Of a stretch of DNA of 64,000 nucleotides, positions 1-8,499 are shown piece by piece. The stretch spans positions 130,180 through 194,179 of the forward strand of contig NZ_JBNPXH010000013.1 of the NCBI RefSeq assembly GCF_050433395.1. Direction: 5' to 3'. How positions within the stretch are numbered: the first letter of the stretch is position 1; each line of letters starts with the position of its first letter. The stretch comes from Mobilitalea torta. Lineage in GTDB: Bacteria > Bacillota > Clostridia > Lachnospirales > Lachnospiraceae. Below the pieces are notes generated by a model. That model searched no databases. It was not told the DNA's origin and saw only the letters and a program-made list of their open reading frames with translations. The position numbers and the translations under genes were made by a program.

Positions 1-1
1 C

Positions 2-655
2 ACGATTGCCGACATTAAAGCCTATCGACCAGGTACAAACAGTATCGGGTCGGGGCAGGTGCTGCAATATGCCTATTCCTTTGACAAAGCGAAGCTGATC
101 GTGCGGGAGATGACGGATCTGCTGGTACTCGATCTGGTGGATAAGAGGCTTGTAACGGATCAGCTTGTATTGACCGTCGGATATGATATTGAAAATCTGA
201 CGAACCCGGAGAGAAAGAAATTATATCAAGGGGAGATTACCATTGACCGCTACGGACGTTCCGTTCCGAAATCTGCCCATGGTACGGCAAACCTTGGCAG
301 ACAAACCTCCTCTACTAAGCTGATTATGGATGCCGTCACAGAGCTGTTTGAACGCATCGCTGATAAAAATCTTCTGGTCAGGAGACTCAATATCGCGGCG
401 AATCATGTTGTGGATGAGGGCACCGTGCAAAAACCGGACGGCTTTGAACAGCTTGACCTTTTTACGGATTACGCGGCTGCAGAGGCAAAAAAAGAGGAAG
501 AAAAAGCCGGCCTTGAACGGGAAAAAAGGGTACAGAAAGCCATGCTGGAGATAAAAAAGAAATACGGCAAAAATGCCGTTCTAAAGGGAATGAATCTGGA
601 GGAAGGGGCTACCACACTGGACCGGAATAAGCAGATTGGAGGGCACAAGGCATGA
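2..655 (+). CDS. Y-family DNA polymerase (UmuC/UvrX-like), C-terminal part, truncated by window start
   Basis: The reading frame is open from base 2, so the gene starts before the window; the internal GTG at 59 is not the true start. What is visible is the C-terminal part, equivalent to the little-finger DNA-binding domain and tail of Y-family translesion polymerases. The stretch TANLGRQTSSTKLIMDA and the acidic tail carrying FEQLDLFTDY resemble the C-terminal region (with a clamp-binding-like QLDLF peptide) of UvrX/UmuC-type proteins. The last 50 residues are rich in Lys and Glu. The ATGA overlap with the next gene, a YolD-like protein, is the usual pairing for Gram-positive Y-family polymerases and supports the call. 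The catalytic palm is outside the window. Confidence 0.85.
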   Translation, partial: TIADIKAYRPGTNSIGSGQVLQYAYSFDKAKLIVREMTDLLVLDLVDKRLVTDQLVLTVGYDIENLTNPERKKLYQGEITIDRYGRSVPKSAHGTANLGRQTSSTKLIMDAVTELFERIADKNLLVRRLNIAANHVVDEGTVQKPDGFEQLDLFTDYAAAEAKKEEEKAGLEREKRVQKAMLEIKKKYGKNAVLKGMNLEEGATTLDRNKQIGGHKA

Positions 656-1077
656 CAAAGACATATGACGATATCATTCATTTACCGCGTCATGTTTCAG
701 CAAAACATCCTCAAATGTCAATCAGTGACAGAGCAGCCCAGTTTTCCCCCTTTGCCGCACTAACCGGCCATGGCAGCGCCATCAAAGAAACTGCAAGGCT
801 GACGGATGAGAGAGTAGAATTGGATGAGGATAGGAAAGAGGTTTTGAGCGAGAGGCTGCAGATGATAGCAGAACGGCTGAAAGAGCATCCGGAAATCACA
901 ATTACCTACTTTCAGCCGGACGCAAAGAAGGATGGCGGTGCTTATGTTACTGCTACGGGAACCGTTAAAAAGATAGACGGATATCAACGGGTTGTCATTA
1001 TGATGGACAGCACAGAGATTCCCATTAATGAAATCATCAGCATAGAGGGACGGATATTTGAACCTATGGAGGTGTGA
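652..1077 (+). CDS. YolD-like family protein
   Basis: A 141-residue protein that begins inside the stop of the polymerase gene (ATGA overlap), so the two are translationally coupled. The N-terminal segment SISDRAAQFSPFAALTGH followed by a DERVELDE stretch is the signature of YolD-like proteins, and the C-terminal half is a small beta domain (ITITYFQPD, GTVKKIDGYQRVVIM). YolD proteins are regularly encoded with UvrX-like Y-family polymerases and are thought to play an accessory, UmuD-like role in translesion synthesis. No catalytic motif is seen and no separate promoter is needed. Confidence 0.85.
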   Translation: MTKTYDDIIHLPRHVSAKHPQMSISDRAAQFSPFAALTGHGSAIKETARLTDERVELDEDRKEVLSERLQMIAERLKEHPEITITYFQPDAKKDGGAYVTATGTVKKIDGYQRVVIMMDSTEIPINEIISIEGRIFEPMEV

Positions 1078-1080
1078 CGG

Positions 1081-1449
1081 ATGATAATCAAAAGCTTTAC
1101 CGAAGAGCTATCGATCTGCAAAGTGCAGGACGTATCGGGGATCGATTTTTCTGACGAGTTTTGCTTTCTTGGTAAGACGGATGAGGAAATATCCCTTATT
1201 TGCTTAAGGGACAAAGTGCCTGAAAATGTAACACAGCGGGAGGATGGTTGGAAAATGCTTAGAGTTGAGGGAGAATTGGATTTTTCTCTGATTGGTATTT
1301 TATCGAAAATCTCCGCAATCCTTGCCGAAAATGAGAGTGGAATTTTTGCTGTATCAACTTATAATACAGATTATATTTTAACGAAATCATCAAACTATGA
1401 AAAAGCATTGTCCTGTCTGAAGAACTCGGGATACCAGATTATAACCTGA
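1081..1449 (+). CDS. ACT-domain protein
   Basis: A 122-residue soluble protein starting three bases after the yolD-like stop, preceded by GGAGGTG. The second half, ELDFSLIGILSKISAILAENESGIFAVSTYNTDYILTK, follows the beta-alpha-beta-beta pattern of the ACT/CASTOR-type amino-acid binding fold, and the family of about 120-130 residue stand-alone ACT proteins is common in Firmicutes. The ligand cannot be read from the sequence. It may be co-transcribed with the polymerase and yolD-like genes, but a functional link is not obvious. Confidence 0.7.
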   Translation: MIIKSFTEELSICKVQDVSGIDFSDEFCFLGKTDEEISLICLRDKVPENVTQREDGWKMLRVEGELDFSLIGILSKISAILAENESGIFAVSTYNTDYILTKSSNYEKALSCLKNSGYQIIT

Positions 1450-1517
1450 AGATTTTATAAAGAGATCTGTAAAACAGAAGCATTTGTAATTCACAAAACC
1501 ATAGGAGGAATTTTATT

Positions 1518-2111
1518 ATGAAGCTGGAAGTGTTTTTTGATTATACCTGTCCCTACTGTTATTTGGGCCTTCATGAGTTAAATCAGATATTGCCTGATTA
1601 TCCCAACCTTTCTGTGGAATGGTGTCCATGTGAAATCCACCCGCAGTCAGAGCCCAGGGTATCCGGCTGGGATGCTTCAGGGGAGTGGTTCGTTGAGCTG
1701 AAGCCGCGTTTGGAAAGAGCGGGGCTATCCATAAAACGTCCCTTTGAGCCTGGAAATTACAGTTACCTGGCAATTCAGGGCCTGTTCTGGCTGGAGGAAC
1801 AAGGTGCGGATATTAAGCGTTATAATGATGCAGTATATGCTGCTTTCTTTTGTGAAAGCAAGGATATTGAAAATATTGATGTGCTCAGCGACTGTGCTGT
1901 TTCGGCCGGAGCTGACGCGGAGTCATTTTGCCGGGCATTGAATTTAGAAATCTATAAAGAAAGGCGGCTGAGATTAAATAAGTACGGTTGGGAAGAAAAC
2001 GCCCTGGATTCCGTGCCTTCTTTCCGCTTGGGCAACGCACGGCTGAATGCAGTGTATAGTGTAGGTGTTTTACGTGAGCAAATAGCAGAGTTCCTGGAAA
2101 AACATGCATAG
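1518..2111 (+). CDS. DsbA-family (FrnE-like) thioredoxin-fold oxidoreductase
   Basis: A 197-residue cytoplasmic protein (no signal peptide) with the active-site motif CPYC at residues 11-14 directly after the first beta strand, and a late cis-Pro-like segment DSVPSFRLGN near residue 165. This is the arrangement of the DsbA/FrnE/2-hydroxychromene-2-carboxylate isomerase superfamily, with a helical insert between the two halves of the thioredoxin fold. The start at 1518 is supported by AGGAGG nine bases upstream. Likely a disulfide or thiol oxidoreductase, substrate unknown. It sits alone between the ACT gene and the merR promoter. Confidence 0.85.
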   Translation: MKLEVFFDYTCPYCYLGLHELNQILPDYPNLSVEWCPCEIHPQSEPRVSGWDASGEWFVELKPRLERAGLSIKRPFEPGNYSYLAIQGLFWLEEQGADIKRYNDAVYAAFFCESKDIENIDVLSDCAVSAGADAESFCRALNLEIYKERRLRLNKYGWEENALDSVPSFRLGNARLNAVYSVGVLREQIAEFLEKHA

Positions 2112-2165
2112 GAGAGGTACCAGCTTGTCGGGTGAAATTTGAAGTTTGAAATTTGAAAAAACCTA

Positions 2166-2196
2166 TTGACTCTCACACTGTGATATACTCTAAAAT
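2166..2196 (+). promoter_or_regulatory. MerR-type promoter with 19-bp spacer and central dyad
   Basis: TTGACT (2166-2171) and TAAAAT (2191-2196) are separated by 19 bp, the over-long spacer typical of promoters controlled by MerR-family activators. A perfect dyad, TCACA-C-TGTGA (2173-2183), lies inside the spacer. The downstream gene is itself a MerR-family regulator, so auto-control is the simplest reading (inference). Confidence 0.6.
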
Positions 2197-2238
2197 AAAG
2201 ATGAGCTCAAAAAAACACATATATGTGAGGAATAAAAA

Positions 2239-3057
2239 ATGCTGAGAATAGGTGATTTTTCAAAATTATCAAGGATTAGTATACGAATGCTGCGCCACTA
2301 CGACGAACTGGGACTGCTGACGCCTAAGACCATTGATGACTTCACAGGCTACCGCTATTATGCGGAGGATCAGCTTCCGGTGGCCGGCCGGATTCTGTCC
2401 TTAAGGGACATGGGCTTTGGACTTGCCGCTATCGGGGAGATTCTAAAGAACTATGACGATCCGAAGGCCCTGGCTGAATTCCTGGCAGTGAAGCAGGCAG
2501 AGCTTCAGGCAGAAGCGGAAGAGGCAGGCCGCCGTTTACTCCTTCTTGATACAGCCATCAAACGGCTGAGAAAGGACGAAACTGCTATGAATTATAATGT
2601 AACCTTAAAGATTTTACCGGAGCGTTATGTCGCCAGTGTGCGCAAAACCATTTCCTCCTATGAGCAGGAGGGGATACTGTGGGGTATCCTGATGCAGGAG
2701 ACCGCAGCTTTGAAACTGCAGGACAGCGAGCCCTGCTATGCAATGGCAATTTTTCACGATGCGGAATACAAGGAGACCGATGTGGATGTGGAGGTTCAAA
2801 AATCCGTGAAGGGCAGCTATCCGAACACGGAGAATGTGGTGTTTAAAACGGAACCGGCAGTAGAGATTGCCTCCGCCACCTACAAGGGCAGCTATGAAAA
2901 GGTGACGGAAGTCAATGAGGCAGTAGCAAAATGGGTACAGGACAATGGGTATGCCTTTGCCGGGCTTGCCTTCTGCATTTATCACGTAAGCCCCCATGAA
3001 ACACAAAACCCCGATGAGTATGTTACGGAAGTGTGTTATCCCGTCAAAAAGAAATAA
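2239..3057 (+). CDS. MerR-family regulator with GyrI-like effector-binding domain
   Basis: A 272-residue protein. Residues 1-75 form the winged helix typical of MerR (MLRIGDFSKLSRISIRMLRHYDELGLLTP, then GYRYYAEDQL), followed by a long helix to about residue 112 used for dimerisation. Residues 118-272 match the GyrI-like/BmrR C-terminal ligand-binding fold, including KGSYEKVTEVNEAVAKWVQDNGY and a conserved acidic E near the end (YVTEVCYPV). Such proteins bind bulky, often cationic drugs and activate exporters or themselves. A GAGG ribosome site precedes the ATG. No exporter is directly adjacent, so its target outside autoregulation is unknown. Confidence 0.9.
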   Translation: MLRIGDFSKLSRISIRMLRHYDELGLLTPKTIDDFTGYRYYAEDQLPVAGRILSLRDMGFGLAAIGEILKNYDDPKALAEFLAVKQAELQAEAEEAGRRLLLLDTAIKRLRKDETAMNYNVTLKILPERYVASVRKTISSYEQEGILWGILMQETAALKLQDSEPCYAMAIFHDAEYKETDVDVEVQKSVKGSYPNTENVVFKTEPAVEIASATYKGSYEKVTEVNEAVAKWVQDNGYAFAGLAFCIYHVSPHETQNPDEYVTEVCYPVKKK

Positions 3058-3066
3058 TGTGCCTGT

Positions 3067-3103
3067 AAAAATACCGCCTGCTGGAAATGCAGGCGGTATT
3101 TTT
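3067..3103 (+). terminator. Bidirectional rho-independent terminator
   Basis: A 15-bp perfect stem (AAAAATACCGCCTGC / GCAGGCGGTATTTTT) with a 7-base loop. A-tract and T-tract make it active on both strands, serving the convergent merR and gntR genes. Confidence 0.9.
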
Positions 3104-3123
3104 ATGCAGTCTTCCCCCTGTGT

Positions 3124-3834
3124 TTAAATCTCGTATATTTCCTTCGAACCGGAGATGGAGGCGGTGATTGCTTTCTCTACGGCAGTCACGGCTCCTTCCT
3201 TATCATGGTTTTTCAATGCCTCCAGGATCTTGCCCGCACTGTTGCAGACAACTTCATTTCCATACTTTTGGATAAATCTGATCCAAAGATGACTGACGGG
3301 GACACGAAAGGAACGATAAATTAAGGGAAGCAGAGTATTCCGGCTGGTCATGGCTAACTCATGATAAAAAGAGAACGCGGCATCCGCAGCCTTTTCCTGA
3401 TTATCATTCAGACGCCGCATTTTATCTAAATAACGCTCCAGGGAGGTGATATCCTCCTCTGTGTGCCGGTCAACAGACAATTCCACCGCTAATTTATCTA
3501 CAATCATCTTAATTTCCAATATAGACCGGATCTCGTCCCGGCGCAGATGCCCGCCGTTATAATTCATAATGGAGAGAAGGGTCTCCACGGTGCCATAGCG
3601 GCGGTAATCCATTACAAATACTCCGGAACGGGGCTTTACCTTTAAGAAGCCTTTTCTGGAAAGCTCGGCGATTCCGCCGTTTACTACCGCGCGGCTGACC
3701 TGCATCTGTTCGGCGAGAACACGTTCGGGCGGAAGCTTTTCTCCGATTTTTAACTTTCCGGAAAGAATCATAGTCTCGAGTTCTGTGACAAAAAGCTCTT
3801 TTAAGGTAGGTGCTTTTAATTTTGTGAAGTCCAT
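3124..3834 (-). CDS. GntR-family (FadR/FCD subfamily) transcriptional regulator
   Basis: A 236-residue regulator. Residues 10-80 are the GntR winged helix (MILSGKLKIGEKLPPERVLAEQMQVSRAVVNGGIAELSRKGFL), and residues 95-225 form an all-helical FCD-like ligand domain typical of FadR/LldR proteins. The gene diverges from the DUF5692-hypB-oxidoreductase-hypA operon. Two copies of TGGTATGACCA, an exact match to the FadR-type half-site pattern TGGTNNNACCA, lie just downstream of the deduced start points of both transcripts, which fits repression of itself and of the operon. Ligands of FCD proteins are usually carboxylates; the one here is unknown. Confidence 0.9.
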   Translation of the reverse strand: MDFTKLKAPTLKELFVTELETMILSGKLKIGEKLPPERVLAEQMQVSRAVVNGGIAELSRKGFLKVKPRSGVFVMDYRRYGTVETLLSIMNYNGGHLRRDEIRSILEIKMIVDKLAVELSVDRHTEEDITSLERYLDKMRRLNDNQEKAADAAFSFYHELAMTSRNTLLPLIYRSFRVPVSHLWIRFIQKYGNEVVCNSAGKILEALKNHDKEGAVTAVEKAITASISGSKEIYEI

Positions 3835-3870
3835 TTGTATTCCTTTCTGAAACCCGATGTCATTCCTTAA

Positions 3871-3883
3871 CTGGTATGACCAG
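3871..3883. promoter_or_regulatory. FadR/GntR-type operator, proximal to gntR
   Basis: Perfect palindrome CTGGT-ATG-ACCAG. It lies just downstream of a candidate minus-strand promoter for gntR (-35 TTGATT complement of 3915-3920, -10 TATTTT complement of 3892-3897), a position suited to autorepression. Confidence 0.7.
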
Positions 3884-3891
3884 ATATCAAA

Positions 3892-3920
3892 AAAATATCA
3901 TAATATAAAATAAAAATCAA
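3892..3920 (-). promoter_or_regulatory. Candidate promoter of the gntR gene
   Basis: On the minus strand TTGATT (3920-3915) and TATTTT (3897-3892) are 17 bp apart. The -10 is weak, but the operator at 3871-3883 sits where the transcript would begin. Confidence 0.4.
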
Positions 3921-4002
3921 TAGAGGATATGAAATAAATGAAATATAAAGGCTGGCAGGCTGAATATCAGCAGTAGCGGACAGCAAGAAGTTTGATAAAT
4001 AC

Positions 4003-4031
4003 TTGACAATCCGAGCAAAACTTAATAGAAT
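4003..4031 (+). promoter_or_regulatory. Sigma-A-type promoter of the DUF5692-hypB-oxidoreductase-hypA operon
   Basis: TTGACA (4003-4008), 17-bp spacer, TAGAAT (4026-4031). It is the only good promoter in the divergent region pointing right, and the second GntR operator follows 19 bp after the -10. Confidence 0.75.
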
Positions 4032-4049
4032 AAGGATATAATTGCACTA

Positions 4050-4061
4050 CTGGTATGACCA
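4050..4061. promoter_or_regulatory. FadR/GntR-type operator of the hypB/hypA operon
   Basis: CTGGTATGACCA repeats the 11-bp core TGGTATGACCA seen at 3872-3882. It overlaps the start of the transcript from the 4003-4031 promoter, a repressing position. Confidence 0.7.
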
Positions 4062-4091
4062 CAATAAAAGTGTTTCCTAAAAGGAGGAAGA

Positions 4092-5084
4092 ATGATGTTT
4101 CGGTTTAATTATGGGGAGGGTGCGGAGTTTTTCAGTGTTTGGCTGGTGTGGATCGGCGTATTTCTCATTCTGTTTTTGCTGAATGAGGTTACCCGCAGAT
4201 TTAAGGTGGCCGGCATCTTGGGATTTATGGTATTACCCGTCGTGCTTTCGGCACTGTGGTCTACTGTGATGAAAGAAACCACTTACACAGACTGGTTCCA
4301 TCTGGCGAAGGTATATTCGTCGACAGCCGGCTGTATCGGCTTCTGGTGCATCCGCCATGTGCGCGGAACCAATAAAAAGACAGGCAGGGAATGGGCCTTG
4401 GCGGATAATAAAATAGCTCTTTGTTTTCCTCCGCTGATCCTGGCTATCAATATTTTAGAAGCGGTAGCACGTGATTTTGAAGTGGGCAGCAAGTATGCCG
4501 TAATGGCCCAGGATGTGACCGCTGATGCACCGGTGCTGCTCATGGGCGGCGCCTGGAATTATATGAATGCAATTGCCGGTATCCTGAATATTGTGATTAT
4601 TACCGGCTGGTTCGGCATCAAGATCAGGAAGAAGACGAAGCAGGACGGCAGCAGGGATATGCTCTGGCCGGATATGCTGTGGTTTTACATTCTGGCATAT
4701 GATTTATGGAATTTTGCTTATACATATAATTGTCTGCCCCACCATGCGTGGTATTGCGGATTTGCGCTGCTGCTGGCACCGACTCTGTGCGCGTTTACGG
4801 TCGGCAAGGGCGCATGGCTGCAGCACCGGGCCCAGACCTTGGCACTGTGGTGCATGTTTGCCCAGACCTTTCCCTTGTTCCAGGATTTTGGAAAATGGCG
4901 TGTGGACTCCACCTATAATCCTGCCATATACTTTGTGGTCAGCTTTTTAGCATTGGCGGCTAACATTGGGGGAGTGGTTTATATGATTTATAAGTGGAAG
5001 AAGACAAAACGCAATCCTTATAAGGGCGAATTATATACGGACTTAAGGGAGCATCAGGCAATCGCAGCGCTGGCTGAAAAATGA
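4092..5084 (+). CDS. DUF5692-type multispanning membrane protein
   Basis: A 330-residue integral membrane protein with about eight hydrophobic segments, for example VWLVWIGVFLILFLLNEV near residue 15, ILGFMVLPVVLSALW near 43 and AIYFVVSFLALAANIGGVVYM near 285. It is rich in aromatic residues and has conserved-looking polar pairs within or near membrane segments (DLWNFAYTYNCLPHHAWYCGFA, ILEAVARDFEVGS). I associate it with the DUF5692 family, whose function is unknown. Start supported by AAGGAGG. First gene of the GntR-controlled operon and 16 bp ahead of hypB, so a role in nickel or electron transfer at the membrane is possible but not shown. Confidence 0.7.
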   Translation: MMFRFNYGEGAEFFSVWLVWIGVFLILFLLNEVTRRFKVAGILGFMVLPVVLSALWSTVMKETTYTDWFHLAKVYSSTAGCIGFWCIRHVRGTNKKTGREWALADNKIALCFPPLILAINILEAVARDFEVGSKYAVMAQDVTADAPVLLMGGAWNYMNAIAGILNIVIITGWFGIKIRKKTKQDGSRDMLWPDMLWFYILAYDLWNFAYTYNCLPHHAWYCGFALLLAPTLCAFTVGKGAWLQHRAQTLALWCMFAQTFPLFQDFGKWRVDSTYNPAIYFVVSFLALAANIGGVVYMIYKWKKTKRNPYKGELYTDLREHQAIAALAEK

Positions 5085-5100
5085 AAGGTATGGGATCAGA

Positions 5101-5763
5101 GTGAAGAAATTTAGAATTTTAGAAATCAGGGAAAGTATATTTGAGGACAATAACAAGGATGCACAGCGTCTCAGGGAGCAGCTAAAAAGTGAGAACACCT
5201 TTTTGCTGAATCTTATGAGCTCTCCGGGATCGGGGAAGACCACCACCCTGGTAAAGACAATCAACCGCCTGAAAGACAGGCTTAGCATTGCGGTCATGGA
5301 GGCGGATATCGATTCCGATGTGGATGCAAGGACCATTTCCGAGACCGGTGTCAAGGTAATCCAGTTACACACAGGCGGAATGTGTCATTTGGACGCGGAT
5401 ATGACCAGACAGGGACTCCAGGGACTGGATGCCAGGGGAACTGATCTTGTGATTCTGGAAAACGTGGGGAATCTGGTCTGTCCTGCCGAATTCGATACAG
5501 GCTCCACCAAGAATGCCATGATCTTAAGCGTTCCCGAGGGGGATGACAAGCCTCTGAAATATCCGTTGATGTTCCAGATATCCGATGCACTGATCATCAA
5601 TAAGATCGATACCATGGAAGTATTTGATTTTAATCTGGATAAATGTGTGGAGAGAGTCAAAAAATTGAATCCCAAGATAGCGATATTTCCGATTTCCGCT
5701 AAAACAGGGGAAGGGATGGACGCATGGACGGAGTGGCTGTATAGAGAGGTGAAGGGAGAGTAA
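5101..5763 (+). CDS. hypB: Nickel-insertion GTPase HypB
   Basis: A 220-residue HypB, with a GTG start. P-loop SSPGSGKTT lies near residues 41-49, the switch segment EADIDSDVDA near 69, the metal-site segment TGGMCHLDADM near 98-108, CPAEFDTG near 135 and the guanine-specificity motif INKID near 174. HypB hydrolyses GTP to help load nickel into NiFe hydrogenase (and sometimes urease). The N terminus lacks the histidine-rich or CxxCGC metal-storage extension found in some HypB proteins. Unusually, the partner hypA is two genes away and the 909-residue oxidoreductase lies between them; no hydrogenase genes are present in the window. Confidence 0.93.
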   Translation: MKKFRILEIRESIFEDNNKDAQRLREQLKSENTFLLNLMSSPGSGKTTTLVKTINRLKDRLSIAVMEADIDSDVDARTISETGVKVIQLHTGGMCHLDADMTRQGLQGLDARGTDLVILENVGNLVCPAEFDTGSTKNAMILSVPEGDDKPLKYPLMFQISDALIINKIDTMEVFDFNLDKCVERVKKLNPKIAIFPISAKTGEGMDAWTEWLYREVKGE

Positions 5764-5766
5764 ACT

Positions 5767-8496
5767 GTGGAGCAGACAATTACAAAGATGTATTTTCCGG
5801 AAGGATATGAGTGCCAGTACAAGGAGAAGGTGCTGGCCCTGGCTAATATGCTGGGCCGGAGGGATCCCAAGAAGAACGGATACAAGTGGGATGATCCGGA
5901 ATACGTTATTTTAGAGCCGGGTATCGATGATGATATGGCCGAGGTAGGTCTGGCCATGGGTTACTATACCAAGAGAACTGCCGCGGAAGTGGCCCGTATT
6001 ATGGGAAAATCCGAGGAATACTGCCATGAGCAGATGATGAAGCTGGCAGAGTACGGCACCTGCTTTGTGAATGTGATCAATGGAGTGGATACCTTCTGGC
6101 ACGCGGAAAGCTGGATTCCGGGCATTATGGAGATGATCGTAAACAATCTGGAGGTGGTGAAGAAATATCCGGTGGTAACCTATGCCATGGAGGCGTATGG
6201 CAGAGTCCGGGGGCCCATGAGTGCAGGTATGTTCCCTCCCGGAATCGGACTGATGCGGGTAATTCCTATTGAGACGGCCATTGAGGGCAACAGCCGCAGA
6301 GCCAGTTATGAAGAGGTTTCTAAGTATCTGAATGATAATACCATCTTTTCCTGCTCCCCTTGCTCCTGCCGTACGGACCGAGAGGCCATGGGAGAGGGCT
6401 GCGGCCATCTGAAGGAGGATATGTGCATCCAGATGGGGCATGCGGCAGAATACTATATCCGCACAGGACGCGGACGGGAAATCACCAGGGAGGAAGCCTT
6501 TGAGATCATTAAGCGGGCGGAGGAGAATGGTCTGATGCACCAGATTCCCAATATCGACGGCTCCGGTAAGACCCATGCCATCTGTAACTGCTGCGGATGC
6601 TCCTGTCTGTCCATTCGTTCCGGAACCATGTATAAGAATGTGGATATGCTGCGTTCCAACTATGTTTCCAGGGTGGATAAGGATAAATGCGTAGCCTGCG
6701 GCCAGTGCGTGGAAAATTGCCCCATGAATGCCATGAAGCTGGGACAGAAGCTTTGCTCCAGCAAGCCTGTTACGGAGGATATCACAACAAGATATACCCC
6801 CAGGAACAATCCCTGGACACCGGAGGACTGGAATCCGGATTACCGGACCAACCGCCAGGAGGTGGTGGATACCGGTACGGCTCCCTGTAAGACCAGCTGT
6901 CCCGCTCACATTGCGGTGCAGGGATACATAAAATTAGCGGCCCAGGGCAAGTACAGGGAAGCCCTTGAGTTGATTAAAATGGAGAATCCCTTCCCTGCGG
7001 TCTGCGGATATGTCTGCAACAGGCGTTGTGAGGATGCCTGCACCAGAGGGGATCTGGATGAGCCTATCGCGATTGACGATATTAAGCGCTTTATTGCAGA
7101 TCAGGATTTGAGCAAAGAGACCCGCTTTATCCCGAAGAAACGTTATAATTACAGCGATAAGAAAATTGCCGTTGTGGGATCCGGCCCGGCTGGATTGTCC
7201 TGCGCATACTATCTGGCGGTTGACGGATATAATGTGACGGTATTCGAAAAGGAAAAGGTTCTGGGCGGAATGCTGACCCTTGGAATTCCTTCCTTCGTTC
7301 TGGAGAAGAGGATTGTGGAAGCAGAGATTGATATCCTGAGAGAACTGGGTGTTCGCTTTAAAACCGGAATAGAAGTAGGAAAGGATATTACCCTGGATCA
7401 GCTAAGGGCGGACGGATATGCAGCCTTCTATCTGGCAGTCGGAGCCCAGAAGGGCCGGAAGACGGGGGTAGAAGGAGAAGACTATGAAGGCGTAATTTCC
7501 GGAATAGAATTCCTTTCCCGTATTAACCGGAACGAAAAAGAAAAGATTTCCGGCAAGGTAGTAGTCATCGGCGGCGGTAATGTAGCCATCGACGTAGCCC
7601 GTGTGGCGGTTCGCGCCGGCGGGGACAAAGTCAGCATGTTCTGTTTGGAGAACAGAGAACAGATGCCTGCCCTGAACGAAGAAACCCTCGTGGCGGAAGA
7701 GGAGGACATCGTAATTAATAATTCCTGGGGACCTAAGCGTATCCTTGGGGAGAACGGCAGGGTAACCGGAATTGAATTGATGCGCTGTACCGGTGTCTAC
7801 GATGAAAACGGCCGTTTCAGTCCGAAGTATGATGAAAACGACACAATGATTGCAGAAGCGGACTATGTTCTCTTATCGGTAGGCCAGTCCATCGACTGGT
7901 GCGGTATTCTGGAGGGCAGCCAGGCGGTTCTGAATCCCAACAATACCATTCGGGTGGATGAACTCACTTACCAGACGAATCAGCCGGATGTATTTGCGGG
8001 CGGAGATGCGGTAACCGGCCCCCGCTTTGCCATCGATGCCATCGCGGCAGGAAAGCAGGCGGCGATTTCCATTCACCGTTTTGTCCAGGTGGGGCAGGAT
8101 CTGCTCATCGGGCGCAGCCGCCGCCAGTATACCGAATTAGATAAGAGAGCTGTTATGATCGACAGCTATGACACAACACCACGCCAGAGGGCGGCAAAGC
8201 TGGACGGACAGGAAGCGAAGAAAACCTTCCGTGACATCCGGGCAGCGCTTACGGAGGAGCAGATGCAGAAGGAGACCCAAAGGTGTCTTGGCTGCGGCGC
8301 AACCGTGGTGGATGAGTACATGTGTGTGGGCTGCGGAATGTGTGCCACAAAATGTAAGTTTGATGCTATTACCCTGGAACGGGTCTATGACGGTAAGGGT
8401 GTGGAGTTCCTGGGCATAAAAAAGGCGATTATACCCCATGTCATTAAGCGTAAGGTAAAGATAACTGCCAAAAGAGTACTTGGAGGGAAAAGATAA
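5767..8496 (+). CDS. Large FAD/NAD(P)- and Fe-S-containing oxidoreductase (GltD-like core with extra ferredoxin domains)
   Basis: A 909-residue protein, GTG start with GGGAGAG upstream. Residues 1-295 are an N-terminal domain with unusual cysteine clusters (C196/C199/C201, C211/C220, and C273 NCCGCSC to C280). A ferredoxin motif CVACGQCVENCP follows at 308-319. Residues 370-460 resemble the Fe-S N-terminal helical domain of glutamate synthase small subunit (C374, C378, C413, C417, C421, C425). FAD binding GSGPAG is at 471-476, NAD(P) binding GGGNVA at 602-607 and the second FAD motif GGDAVTGP near 746. A C-terminal Fe-S domain has C840, C843, C853, C856, C859, C863. It is expected to move electrons between a pyridine nucleotide and a partner via FAD and several clusters. 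The substrate is unknown; it is flanked by hypB and hypA. Confidence 0.88.
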   Translation: MEQTITKMYFPEGYECQYKEKVLALANMLGRRDPKKNGYKWDDPEYVILEPGIDDDMAEVGLAMGYYTKRTAAEVARIMGKSEEYCHEQMMKLAEYGTCFVNVINGVDTFWHAESWIPGIMEMIVNNLEVVKKYPVVTYAMEAYGRVRGPMSAGMFPPGIGLMRVIPIETAIEGNSRRASYEEVSKYLNDNTIFSCSPCSCRTDREAMGEGCGHLKEDMCIQMGHAAEYYIRTGRGREITREEAFEIIKRAEENGLMHQIPNIDGSGKTHAICNCCGCSCLSIRSGTMYKNVDMLRSNYVSRVDKDKCVACGQCVENCPMNAMKLGQKLCSSKPVTEDITTRYTPRNNPWTPEDWNPDYRTNRQEVVDTGTAPCKTSCPAHIAVQGYIKLAAQGKYREALELIKMENPFPAVCGYVCNRRCEDACTRGDLDEPIAIDDIKRFIADQDLSKETRFIPKKRYNYSDKKIAVVGSGPAGLSCAYYLAVDGYNVTVFEKEKVLGGMLTLGIPSFVLEKRIVEAEIDILRELGVRFKTGIEVGKDITLDQLRADGYAAFYLAVGAQKGRKTGVEGEDYEGVISGIEFLSRINRNEKEKISGKVVVIGGGNVAIDVARVAVRAGGDKVSMFCLENREQMPALNEETLVAEEEDIVINNSWGPKRILGENGRVTGIELMRCTGVYDENGRFSPKYDENDTMIAEADYVLLSVGQSIDWCGILEGSQAVLNPNNTIRVDELTYQTNQPDVFAGGDAVTGPRFAIDAIAAGKQAAISIHRFVQVGQDLLIGRSRRQYTELDKRAVMIDSYDTTPRQRAAKLDGQEAKKTFRDIRAALTEEQMQKETQRCLGCGATVVDEYMCVGCGMCATKCKFDAITLERVYDGKGVEFLGIKKAIIPHVIKRKVKITAKRVLGGKR

Positions 8497-8499
8497 ACG

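Noticed and set aside
5911..6909. Long minus-strand ORF (332 codons) inside the FAD/Fe-S oxidoreductase gene
   Set aside because: The plus-strand protein has unmistakable motifs; the antisense frame is His/Gly-rich noise from codon bias.
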